From the NCBI GenBank assembly GCA_016192075.1, contig JACPUU010000011.1, positions 62,001-126,000 on the forward strand: a DNA stretch of 64,000 nt, in the 5' to 3' direction. The notes beneath the pieces are model-generated. The model was not told the origin of the DNA, made no database searches, and saw only the letters and a program-made list of their open reading frames with translations. Made by a program: the position numbers and the translations under genes. The stretch is from Bacteroidota bacterium. Its GTDB lineage: Bacteria > Bacteroidota > Bacteroidia > Flavobacteriales_D > Crocinitomicaceae. Below are positions 51,637 through 59,857 of the stretch, piece by piece. Numbering within the stretch: the stretch's first letter is position 1; each line of letters starts with the position of its first letter.

Positions 51637-53835
51637 CTACCGCACTAAACTAAAATGCCCCCGCACTTCATACGGCAACCCATCCAGCACATCAATATAT
51701 TTGATGTAATAGGTATACACCCCTACCGGTGATGGTTTACCACCCCTGGTTCCATCCCAGTTGGCATTTTCATCGGTTGAATTAAAAATAAGCTGGCCCC
51801 AGCGGTCAAAGACCCATATTTCATACGTTTCGGTGTCATGAATGACGGGTTGCCAGATATCATTGCGCGTATCACCGTTTGGAGAAAACGCATTCGGAAC
51901 AAACACCGATGTAAACGGAATAATGTAAATCTGCTGCCAGCTTGTATCAGGGCATCCGTATTCATTCAACACCACCTGGTACGGATAATGGTAACCGGAT
52001 TCAACAAATGAATGCCACACCGCCGTTTCAGTACTTGAATACCCGTCTGTAAAATAAAATGTTTGTGAAACACCCTCCTGTGATTGATCGGTAAAGAAAA
52101 AATTAGGATAAAAAACCGTTGCTTCTGTAGGGCTGACAGTAAATGCAGAAGTAGGACTCGGGAATACTTCAATCAGATCTGCCATGGTCAATGTCAGCGT
52201 ATCAATACAACCTGATGTTGTCCAGATAGTGAGCATTACATCATACACCCCCACATTTTCATATAAATGCGCCGGATCAGGCATGTTGGATAATTCGGTA
52301 CCATCTCCAAAATTCCACATGTAAAAAATGGGAGTGCTTGCAAACGAGGTATCATTAAACAATGCCAGGTAAGGCACACATTTCAGCTCATCACTGATTT
52401 CAAATCCAATGGTAGGTTCAGCAAAAACAAAAACTGAATCGGTGACTGATTCCTGGCAGGTTTCATAATTGAGTGTAAACGTAACCGGCTGAAAACCGTA
52501 ATTTGAATAAACCACATTCAAAACATCTTCTGTTGCTGCAGTTGCAGGACTGGCATCTGGTCCTAAATCCCAGCTGAAAGTTGTACCGGTTGACGGAAAC
52601 TGACCCTGCCCATCAAAATCAAAACTGTTTCCAATAATGCACTGCGGCGCCGGTAATGGAAAAACAGGAATCAGCTCATCATACACCGTAAATGTTTCAA
52701 CCACTGTATCCGTACAAGGTGCTCCGCTTGGGTTTACAATCAGCATCACATCATACGTTCCCGGTGCAGGAAAAGTATAGGTTGGTTCAAATGCTGTGCT
52801 TGCGTCGGTAGTTATACCGGGTACACCAAAATCCCACACATAATCGGTTCCGTTAATACTGGTGTTGTCAAAGGTCACTGTCAACCCCTGGCAGAAAGAT
52901 GTAAAACCAGGCATGCTGATTTGCGGTGTAACCTGTGCTTCCAGCAAAAAATTGCAATTCATTACCTGGAAAATAAAATCACGCACATTGGTGCTGAGTA
53001 AAACACCGTTGCGGTATTCTTTGATACAAACACCCACTGCAAAAAAACCAGGTGTAGGCGGAGTAGCGGTTAGCAAACCGGTAACTGAATTTACAGCAAT
53101 GGGGCCGCCGCCAAATGGATTAAGCGGTGTATATCCGCCGGCCCATACTACCGAGGTATAGGGCGGTGGCAAAGCTGGTATAGGGCTTGGACAAGTACCG
53201 CAATTGGGCGGGAATAACGTGGTGCCGCCACCCTGAAAAGGGGTACACAATTCATATACCAGGCTGTCACCATCGGGATCAGTTGCTGAATGGTCAAAAA
53301 TCAACGGTTCATTTGCACACAACAGCAAGGGCGGGTAATTGTCAAAGCGTGGACTGCTGTTGCATATAGCATCTGCCACCGGCGGAATATCAATTGTCAG
53401 TGTGATTCCCTGGTCACCCGGGTTGTTGAGATTTTGTGCACTGGAAGTGCGGCAACATTTCTGATAGGAAAGTGTATACCCGCTGGCTGAAACCGGCAGC
53501 GTCACTGTTTTGGTATAAACCGCTTCTTCCACACAAATTCCGGATGGAATACTGACACACGGATTGTTAAAAACCACGTCCAGCAAAACCGGTGTGGGCA
53601 TAGGAATTAAAAAATCATCAATCTGCGTTCCGAATCCGTTAAAAACGGTCATTGGCAAATCGGTGTCATACGGTGTTGTTGAGTTACAGTCACGATACAG
53701 TTTAACGGTGATGGTATAGGTAGTGCCACCCATACAATCGTAGAAAATCTCTCCGCCTACAATGTGCGAAGCCTTTGCCTGGATGCCGGTTAAACTAAAT
53801 AATGCTATGTAGATCAGCTTTTTCAGAATACCCAA
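51637..53835 (-). CDS. T9SS type-B surface protein with PKD domains (paralogue 1)
   Basis: A 732-residue exported protein. A signal peptide (KKLIYIALFSLTGIQAKA) precedes the SHIVGGEIFYDCMGGTTYTI domain (about 20-300; cysteines in RDCNST, NPCVSIPSGICVEEA, YQKCCR). PKD-like domains follow (YVWDFGVPG, TFSWDLGPD, YMWNFGDGTEL). The end is a gliding-motility-associated C-terminal domain (VPNAFSPNGDTRNDIW...VFDRWGQLIF). It should be exported by T9SS and act as an adhesin or surface protein. No ATG exists near the start: candidates are TTG 53835 and CTG 53826, but a TAAATTTG box overlaps the former. Confidence 0.78.
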   Translation of the reverse strand: MGILKKLIYIALFSLTGIQAKASHIVGGEIFYDCMGGTTYTITVKLYRDCNSTTPYDTDLPMTVFNGFGTQIDDFLIPMPTPVLLDVVFNNPCVSIPSGICVEEAVYTKTVTLPVSASGYTLSYQKCCRTSSAQNLNNPGDQGITLTIDIPPVADAICNSSPRFDNYPPLLLCANEPLIFDHSATDPDGDSLVYELCTPFQGGGTTLFPPNCGTCPSPIPALPPPYTSVVWAGGYTPLNPFGGGPIAVNSVTGLLTATPPTPGFFAVGVCIKEYRNGVLLSTNVRDFIFQVMNCNFLLEAQVTPQISMPGFTSFCQGLTVTFDNTSINGTDYVWDFGVPGITTDASTAFEPTYTFPAPGTYDVMLIVNPSGAPCTDTVVETFTVYDELIPVFPLPAPQCIIGNSFDFDGQGQFPSTGTTFSWDLGPDASPATAATEDVLNVVYSNYGFQPVTFTLNYETCQESVTDSVFVFAEPTIGFEISDELKCVPYLALFNDTSFASTPIFYMWNFGDGTELSNMPDPAHLYENVGVYDVMLTIWTTSGCIDTLTLTMADLIEVFPSPTSAFTVSPTEATVFYPNFFFTDQSQEGVSQTFYFTDGYSSTETAVWHSFVESGYHYPYQVVLNEYGCPDTSWQQIYIIPFTSVFVPNAFSPNGDTRNDIWQPVIHDTETYEIWVFDRWGQLIFNSTDENANWDGTRGGKPSPVGVYTYYIKYIDVLDGLPYEVRGHFSLVR

Positions 53836-53917
53836 ATTTAGTCAAAATTGGCTTGACTTATTTGGTTTTGTATAGGACGGATGAGAACCCGAAAAGTTTA
53901 AGCGAACGCAGAAATTT

Positions 53918-53950
53918 CTACCGTATCAAACTAAAATGCCCGCAGATTTC
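53918..53950 (-). pseudogene. fossil 3' end of a third SHIVGG-type paralogue
   Basis: On the minus strand this 33-bp segment reads the codons for E-I-C-G-H-F-S-L-I-R followed by TAG. It matches the last 33 bp of paralogue 2 (54458-54490) at all but one position. No related coding sequence adjoins it. It is either a remnant of a deleted paralogue or one side of a 33-bp direct repeat bracketing the gene at 53997-54422. Confidence 0.75.
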
Positions 53951-53996
53951 CCTGCTCGAACTTAGAGTTTTTAGCACAATTACTACCTTCACCGTA

Positions 53997-54422
53997 ATGT
54001 ACCAAAAAATCATCGCAAATACTGCTTTTCTGGGGAGAGAAAACAACTATACCCCGGTGATTAATCCAATTCCTAAATTTAAATGGTTTATTGGCAGTAA
54101 CCGTATAACCGGTTTAGAATTTGAACCCCGAAGTCTAAATTTTCTGGCAAACAAAGCGGGACGTGTAAATAAATTTCGTAGGCTGGGCGTTTATTTTTGG
54201 ATTTCTCCGGATCAGAAAACATCAATGTTTAAAATAGATCGGGGAGTAATAAAGGCCAAATTGATTCTGCTAACTTTTATTGCCTCTATCTACTTTTTAA
54301 CAGGATGGAAGATTGTGGAATACCGCTGGTCAATTTTGGGAATTGGAATTACGGTTTACTTGTTGATCCATGCTATGAGACTAGCCCTATTTGTGTATTT
54401 GATTCGTAAATTCCTAAAATAA
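53997..54422 (+). CDS. small membrane protein wedged between adhesin paralogues
   Basis: A 141-residue protein from the ATG at 53997 (the frame is open to 53802, but the early part overlaps the neighbour's start). It has a soluble N-terminal half and two membrane helices near the end (LILLTFIASIYFLTGW, ILGIGITVYLLIHAMR). No family recognised. It is transcribed opposite to both flanking paralogues and is bracketed by 33-bp direct repeats (53918-53950, 54458-54490). Confidence 0.5.
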   Translation: MYQKIIANTAFLGRENNYTPVINPIPKFKWFIGSNRITGLEFEPRSLNFLANKAGRVNKFRRLGVYFWISPDQKTSMFKIDRGVIKAKLILLTFIASIYFLTGWKIVEYRWSILGIGITVYLLIHAMRLALFVYLIRKFLK

Positions 54423-54457
54423 ATTTAATCTTGCCGCCCCAGAAAAATAAAACAGTC

Positions 54458-56626
54458 CTACCGTATCAAACTAAAATGCCCGCGGATTTCTTCAGGCAGG
54501 CCTGTCTCGTGATCAACGTATTTGATTAAATAAACATAGACACCAACCGGTGCTGGTTTTCCGTTCATGGTACCATCCCACGAGGCCTGTTCATCAGTAC
54601 TGTTCAGAATGGGTTGTCCCCAGCGGTCAAATACCCATAACTCGTAAAATTCGGTATCATACACAACCGGTTTCCAGCTATCATTGCGGCCATTTCCATC
54701 CGGCGTAAATGAATTGGGAACAAAAATGGTGGTGAACGGAATCACATAAAGTGACTGATAACTGGTGTCAGGGCAACCATACTGATTAATGACTACCTGA
54801 TATGGATAATGCCAGCCTGACTCAACATAAGAGTGCCAGACAAAACGCTCAGCCGTGGATGCACCGTCGTCAAAATAATAATAATGCTGCTGGCTGTCTG
54901 TAGAATAATCTTCAAAATAAAAATGCGGATTAAATACACTTGCCTCTTCAGGACTTACCTCAAACGACGATACCGGACTTGGAAAAACTTCAATGTATCC
55001 GGGCTTGGTTTCAGTGAGGGTATCAATGCAGCCTGCAACTGTCCAGATTGTCAATGTTACGTCGTAAACGCCCGGTGAGGTATATAAATGCGACGGATTT
55101 TGAAGCGGAGACAAATCCGTACCATCTCCAAAATTCCATTGGTAATAAATTTGGGTGTGTGCAAACGACGTATCCACAAATTCAGCCAGGTAAGGCGCGC
55201 AGCGCAGTTCGTCTTCAATGGTAAAACCAATGGTTGGTTCAGCATACACAAAAACAGAGTCGGTGTAACTGATTTCGCAAACGTCATAATAAACCGTATA
55301 GGTCACGGGCCGGTATCCATATTCGGTAAAAACAACATTGCTGACATCTTCGGTAAATGCTGAATCAGGATTTGCTGTGAGACCAAATTCCCACAGAAAG
55401 GTAGTGCCGGTGCCGGGGTATTGTCCCTGCCCGGTAAAATCAAAACTATTGCCGGTAATACACTGCGGTGCCGGTGGAACAAAACTGGCGGTAATTGCTT
55501 CATTGATAATGAAGGTTTCAATACTCGTATCTGTACACGGCCAGCCCGGGTTTACAATCAGCATCACATCATACGTGCCGGCTGAAGGAAATGTATAGGT
55601 TGGTGCAAATGCAGTGCTTACATCCGATGTAGTGCCTGACACACCAAAATCCCACGAATAATTGGTGCCCCCGTAACTGTCATTTTCAAAATTGATGGTT
55701 AATCCCTGGCAATAAGAAACAAAGGTGCTCATGTCTATTTGTGGAACAACCTCAGCCTCCATCTGAATTTCACAGTTCATGACCTTGAAGAGAAAATCAC
55801 GCACCGTGGTACTCAGCAAAACACCGGCGCGGTATTCTTTTGCAGCAACACCAACCACATAAAGACCCGGTACGGCCGGTGTGGCGGTAAGCAAACCCGT
55901 GGTTGGATTAATTGAAATAGGAGCAGCACCAAAAGGAGCCGTTTGTGAATAGCCTCCGGCCCAGACAACCGGTGTATAAGGCGGTGCAGAAGCCGGATTT
56001 GGAGCTGGTGCAACGCTGGTTCCTCCCTGAAAGGGTTGAACCAATTCATAGACAATTACATCTCCATCAGGGTCCGTGGCGGAATGATCAAAAACCAGGG
56101 GCTGGCCGGCGCAAAGTAATAAGGGCGGATAATTGGTGAACCGGGGACTGCTGTTCGTAATTGCCTCTGTGGTGGGCGGAATGCGAACAGTCAATGTCAG
56201 GCCCTGGTCTTCAGGAACAGACAAGTTGGTGACCGCAGGGCCGCGGCAGCACCGCTGATAAGAAAGGGTGTATCCGGTAGTAGAAGCCGGCAATGTTACA
56301 ATGGTTGTGTAAATAGCTTCTTCCACACAAATTCCGGAAGGGATGGTGACACATGGGTTACTGAAGATAACGGGCAAAACCGCACTTCCGGGAAATCCAA
56401 TGTTAAACTGGGTTAATTGGCTGCCTGTACCATCAAAAACAGTAACCGGCAATGGATCATCGTAAGCGGCACCGGTTGACGCACAATCACGGTAAATTTT
56501 AAGTGTAACCCGGTATTGTGTTCCACCCAGGTGATCGTAATACATAACGCCGCCAACAATATGTGACGCATTAGCGCCCCATACCGCAGTCACCATTAAA
56601 ATTCCTATGAGCAGTAATTGTTTCAA
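54458..56626 (-). CDS. T9SS type-B surface protein with PKD domains (paralogue 2)
   Basis: About 722 residues from a TTG at 56626, which gives the signal peptide (M)KQLLLIGILMVTAVWGANA. The frame is open to 56707 without ATG; the first ATG falls inside the signal peptide. The architecture equals paralogue 1: SHIVGGVMYYDHLGGTQYRV domain with matching cysteines (RDCAST, NPCVTIPSGICVEEA, YQRCCR), PKD-type domains (YSWDFGVSG, YYQWNFGDGTDLS) and a gliding-type C-terminal domain (VPNSFTPDGNGRNDSW). A TAAATTTG box sits at 56636-56643. Probable tandem duplication. Confidence 0.78.
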   Translation of the reverse strand: MKQLLLIGILMVTAVWGANASHIVGGVMYYDHLGGTQYRVTLKIYRDCASTGAAYDDPLPVTVFDGTGSQLTQFNIGFPGSAVLPVIFSNPCVTIPSGICVEEAIYTTIVTLPASTTGYTLSYQRCCRGPAVTNLSVPEDQGLTLTVRIPPTTEAITNSSPRFTNYPPLLLCAGQPLVFDHSATDPDGDVIVYELVQPFQGGTSVAPAPNPASAPPYTPVVWAGGYSQTAPFGAAPISINPTTGLLTATPAVPGLYVVGVAAKEYRAGVLLSTTVRDFLFKVMNCEIQMEAEVVPQIDMSTFVSYCQGLTINFENDSYGGTNYSWDFGVSGTTSDVSTAFAPTYTFPSAGTYDVMLIVNPGWPCTDTSIETFIINEAITASFVPPAPQCITGNSFDFTGQGQYPGTGTTFLWEFGLTANPDSAFTEDVSNVVFTEYGYRPVTYTVYYDVCEISYTDSVFVYAEPTIGFTIEDELRCAPYLAEFVDTSFAHTQIYYQWNFGDGTDLSPLQNPSHLYTSPGVYDVTLTIWTVAGCIDTLTETKPGYIEVFPSPVSSFEVSPEEASVFNPHFYFEDYSTDSQQHYYYFDDGASTAERFVWHSYVESGWHYPYQVVINQYGCPDTSYQSLYVIPFTTIFVPNSFTPDGNGRNDSWKPVVYDTEFYELWVFDRWGQPILNSTDEQASWDGTMNGKPAPVGVYVYLIKYVDHETGLPEEIRGHFSLIR

Positions 56627-56748
56627 AACCAGCCTCAAATTTAACCAAAATAGCGTGTTGTTTGTTATAGACGCGTTAAATGTACCTTTCGTTGACTCAG
56701 CCAGCAAAAATCCTGCCTGATTTGGTGGTATCTATAAACCTGCTGTTT

Positions 56749-57273
56749 TCAAGGTCTTGAATAATTGACGGTTGGGTAAACCGGGCCAATCCCCATTTTC
56801 AGGTTTTCACGCAGCAGTACATTGTAAATTTGAGAAGCCTGTTCTTCAATAGCGTAAGGATAATAACGGGCATAGGGTGTATCAAAACCAACTGCACTGA
56901 GCTCAAACAAGGCATACCGTTTTGAAAAATAATGCGCCTTTTCAAACTCAGCCTTTTGTAAAAGATTCAGGTCTTTTAAACTAAAAACAAACGATGCGCG
57001 GGTTTCAACACCGTATTCCATAATCTTTTGTTTATTGGCCTCATCACGCTCCAACGCTTCTGCTGGTACATTTATAAAATTGGATTTTAAAACCCAAACG
57101 GGTTCGGGGTTTTCAATCACCAGCGTATCTGAATAAACGGCCATGGTCCAGCCTTGAGGTAAAGCCTGTTCTAATTTAACCAACCTGACATCAGACTTTA
57201 CCGAAACCGTGTCAGCCAACATGAAACCGGAAAGGCCATACAATGCAAGTATAAAAACAAGTGTCTTATGCAT
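56749..57273 (-). CDS. exported protein of unknown function
   Basis: A 174-residue protein (signal peptide MHKTLVFILALYGLSGFMLA; the ATG at 57273 is preferred over 57318). The mature part has no cysteines and a mixed fold with the segment LPQGWTMAVYSDTLVI-ENPEP. No motif recognised. It is divergent from the sigma-factor operon, so it may be one of its targets. Confidence 0.55.
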   Translation of the reverse strand: MHKTLVFILALYGLSGFMLADTVSVKSDVRLVKLEQALPQGWTMAVYSDTLVIENPEPVWVLKSNFINVPAEALERDEANKQKIMEYGVETRASFVFSLKDLNLLQKAEFEKAHYFSKRYALFELSAVGFDTPYARYYPYAIEEQASQIYNVLLRENLKMGIGPVYPTVNYSRP

Positions 57274-57347
57274 ACCTGAAACTTTTAGCAGAAGGTACAA
57301 AAAAAGCACCATTCCCACTTGTGATTCGTATATTTAAGAACCAAATT

Positions 57348-58070
57348 ATGCCTCTCTCACTTAAAATTTCAATCCTAAGACTTATTCTGGTTAACCTGGT
57401 TCCGGTAGTTGGTGTGATTTTTTTTGACTGGGAATTATTTGAAATTGCCATTGCCTATATTCTGGAAACAATTTGCGTCTACGTTGTTTTTGACATAGAC
57501 CTTTTCTTCATTGATAAAAGAACCCGGTTTCCGGTTCATTTTGCATTAATTCAGTTTGCATTTACCATGCTCACATTTTCAACATTGATGTATGCCAGTG
57601 CCATGATTATTTTTGTGATTATCACGCCACCTATGAGCCGCACCTCAGACCTGACAGATTTGTTTGAATATAAACTGCGGCACATGGAAATCCTTTTTCC
57701 GTTCATAACACTTTTTATACTTGAGTTAATTACCTACTACATTCGAAAAGCCAAAGACACCAACCATATTGCAAACAGCACCTGGCGGGTTATCCGGCGA
57801 ATTTTGTATTCACATTTGTACATCGTTGGGGCATTGATTGTTTTAGCTGCCTTACCACAAAACAAGGTCGTTTTTATACCCTTTTTTATTGGTTTGAAAC
57901 TGATTCTGGAATATTCTACCGAAGATGAACGCCTTTTCAAAACACTTTGGAAAAAACTTGTTGAATCGCCAGTTGGAAAGTACTTTCAGGCCAAACCAGC
58001 AAAAAAGAAACGGATGCCGGGTTACCTTTTCAAAAAACGGACATATACTTATAGAAAGAGCAGAGAATGA
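57348..58070 (+). CDS. multi-helix membrane protein (possibly DUF6498-type)
   Basis: A 240-residue protein with about six membrane helices and a basic C-terminal tail (KPAKKKRMPGYLFKKR). ATG at 57348 begins MPLSLKISILRLILVNLVPV; the W-E-L-F-E-I and Y-I-L-E-T segments resemble DUF6498 proteins, which I cannot verify. It overlaps the following sigma-factor gene by 4 bp (ATGA), so it is the first gene of a coupled operon. Confidence 0.6.
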   Translation: MPLSLKISILRLILVNLVPVVGVIFFDWELFEIAIAYILETICVYVVFDIDLFFIDKRTRFPVHFALIQFAFTMLTFSTLMYASAMIIFVIITPPMSRTSDLTDLFEYKLRHMEILFPFITLFILELITYYIRKAKDTNHIANSTWRVIRRILYSHLYIVGALIVLAALPQNKVVFIPFFIGLKLILEYSTEDERLFKTLWKKLVESPVGKYFQAKPAKKKRMPGYLFKKRTYTYRKSRE

Positions 58071-58636
58071 CCGACCAGGAAGTCATAGCGTATATCAGAC
58101 TTGGAAAGCGGGAACAAGCTATTAAAGAGCTTTACAAAGAGTTTCCGAAAATCAGGGGCAACATCATTTACAGTGGTGGTGATGCTGAAATTGCGCGTGA
58201 AATTTTTCATGACAGTCTTATTCTACTGATTGAAAAAGTATGTAACCCACAGTTTGAATTAACTTCCAAACTGTCTACGTACCTGTTTGGAATCAACCGG
58301 TTTTTATGGAAAAATGAACTGCGCCGCCGGAATAAAAATCCGGAACTGGAGTGGAAAGACACCCTCATACTTTCAGCCGAAGAGCTGGGTTATAGCGAGG
58401 AAAAAGAAGAAAAAATAAAATTGCTTGAAAAAGTACTGAGCCAGGTAACAGAGCGCTGCAAAAAAATATTTGAACTCTTTTATTTCAAAAAAGAAGACAT
58501 GAATACCATTGCGCGGGAACTTGAATTTTCAAGCGTAAATTCAGCTAAAACACAAAAATACAAATGCATGGAACGTGCCATTGAACTGGCGCGCCAGTTA
58601 TCAGCAAACGAACTACAAACACAGGCCACAGAATGA
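58067..58636 (+). CDS. ECF-type RNA polymerase sigma factor
   Basis: A 189-residue sigma-70-family protein. Region 2 spans about 28-95 (DAEIAREIFHDSLILLIEK, STYLFGINRFLWKNELRRR), and region 4 spans about 125-180 (LSQVTERCKKIFELFYFKKED followed by the helix-turn-helix MNTIARELEFSSVNSAKTQKYKC). The AKTQKYKC end of the recognition helix is typical of Bacteroidota ECF factors. It overlaps both neighbours by 4 bp. The next gene is an anti-sigma-like membrane protein. Confidence 0.85.
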   Translation: MTDQEVIAYIRLGKREQAIKELYKEFPKIRGNIIYSGGDAEIAREIFHDSLILLIEKVCNPQFELTSKLSTYLFGINRFLWKNELRRRNKNPELEWKDTLILSAEELGYSEEKEEKIKLLEKVLSQVTERCKKIFELFYFKKEDMNTIARELEFSSVNSAKTQKYKCMERAIELARQLSANELQTQATE

Positions 58637-59634
58637 GAGCAGATTTACATACCATGGAACAAGTTGACCTCTATCTCCAGGGAAAAATGACCGGTGAACA
58701 ATTGCGTCAATTTGAAAATACGCTGGCTGCAAATCCTGAATTACAATCACTGGTCACTGATCAGCAGCTGTTGATTCAAACAGTAAACCGCAAAGCACTT
58801 ATGGCAGAAATTCATGCCGTTGCCGGTATTGGAGGTGCGCCCTGGTATGCCAATCCGTTTGTAGCGGTTACGGGTGCTGCACTGGTTATAGGGGGTGTTT
58901 CTACACTTATTTATTTTATGTCAGCCGACGCTGAAAATGAAACTTCTGTTTTGGCAAATGAACAAACCACACCGGTTGATTCCCCTGCATTAACAGGTAA
59001 TCAAACTTCATCTGATAATACGTATTACGCTTACCAGGATTCCGCAGCCGGCACAGAAGATCAGGCAGAACCGGCATTTTCACATCAGTCAGCGAATACA
59101 AACCCTGTTACGGATCATGTTTCAGCAAACAGCAATATACAGACAGATAATAACCCGGCTGACCGTTTGGTTGTTCAGGCAAATGATGCCACCGATCAGG
59201 CCTCTGATGTTGTAGATACTAAAGATACTGAGAACCGTGTTTCTAAAAACCGGATAGCCTCCTATCCCAAAGGTGATCTGGCATTAAAAGAATTTATCAA
59301 AGACAACATGCGTTTTCCGGGAACGGCAAGAGAGAAAAAAATATCAGGCAATGTAAAAGTAAAATTCCTGGTTACACCTGAAGGAACGCGAACCTCTATT
59401 GAGGCAAGTTGTTTTAACATGCGCGATGAAAATGACAAACCGCTGAGTTCAGCCCAGGTAGTATTGAATCAAAAAATTGCGAACCTTTTTGAGCGTGAAG
59501 CAGAACGAATTGTACGTATTATGCCAATCTGGATACCCGCTACCGACTCGCAGGGAAATGCAGTTCTGGCACCGGTTGAGCTCTATTTTAATTTTAGCCT
59601 GAAAGACGGAAATTCAGTTTACCGGTTAGATTGA
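58633..59634 (+). CDS. anti-sigma-like membrane protein fused to a TonB C-terminal domain
   Basis: A 333-residue protein. Its N-terminus (MEQVDLYLQGKMTGEQLRQFENTLAANPELQ) matches the cytoplasmic part of Bacteroidota anti-sigma-type proteins. One membrane helix follows at about 77-96 (VAVTGAALVIGGVSTLIYFM). A polar low-complexity periplasmic linker (about 100-215) leads to a TonB_C domain (about 220-333: SYPKGDLALKEFI, FPGTAREKKISGNVKVKFLV, IMPIWIPATD). It overlaps the sigma gene by 4 bp. It may hold the sigma factor and sense the envelope through the TonB-like domain. Confidence 0.72.
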   Translation: MRADLHTMEQVDLYLQGKMTGEQLRQFENTLAANPELQSLVTDQQLLIQTVNRKALMAEIHAVAGIGGAPWYANPFVAVTGAALVIGGVSTLIYFMSADAENETSVLANEQTTPVDSPALTGNQTSSDNTYYAYQDSAAGTEDQAEPAFSHQSANTNPVTDHVSANSNIQTDNNPADRLVVQANDATDQASDVVDTKDTENRVSKNRIASYPKGDLALKEFIKDNMRFPGTAREKKISGNVKVKFLVTPEGTRTSIEASCFNMRDENDKPLSSAQVVLNQKIANLFEREAERIVRIMPIWIPATDSQGNAVLAPVELYFNFSLKDGNSVYRLD

Positions 59635-59668
59635 TCAGCACAGAGATTTGCTGTACAAATAGCAGGAC

Positions 59669-59809
59669 GTTATTTCTTAACCGCTGAGGGCCGCCGGGAA
59701 GGCGCCGAGGCAACACAGAGAACATTTTGACGTCTACACTCAGCGGACCTCAGCGCAAAACTCCGTGGATTCTCTGCGCCGTCGCTGAAGCTTTGGCGAA
59801 AGCGATGCG
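59669..59809. repeat. intergenic repeat locus E (empty version)
   Basis: The stretch contains a pair of inverted CAGAGAA/TTCTCTG arms (59715-59721, 59770-59776). It also has TGCGCCGTCGCTG (59775-59787) directly followed by AAGCTTTGGCGAAAGCG (59788 on). At locus D the same two blocks are separated by a 66-bp module. It fills the gap between the TonB-fusion gene and the convergent EnvC gene. Confidence 0.7.
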
Positions 59810-59857
59810 GTAAAAAAACCTAACCGGTAATCGGACTTCAGGTATCTTGAATTCACG

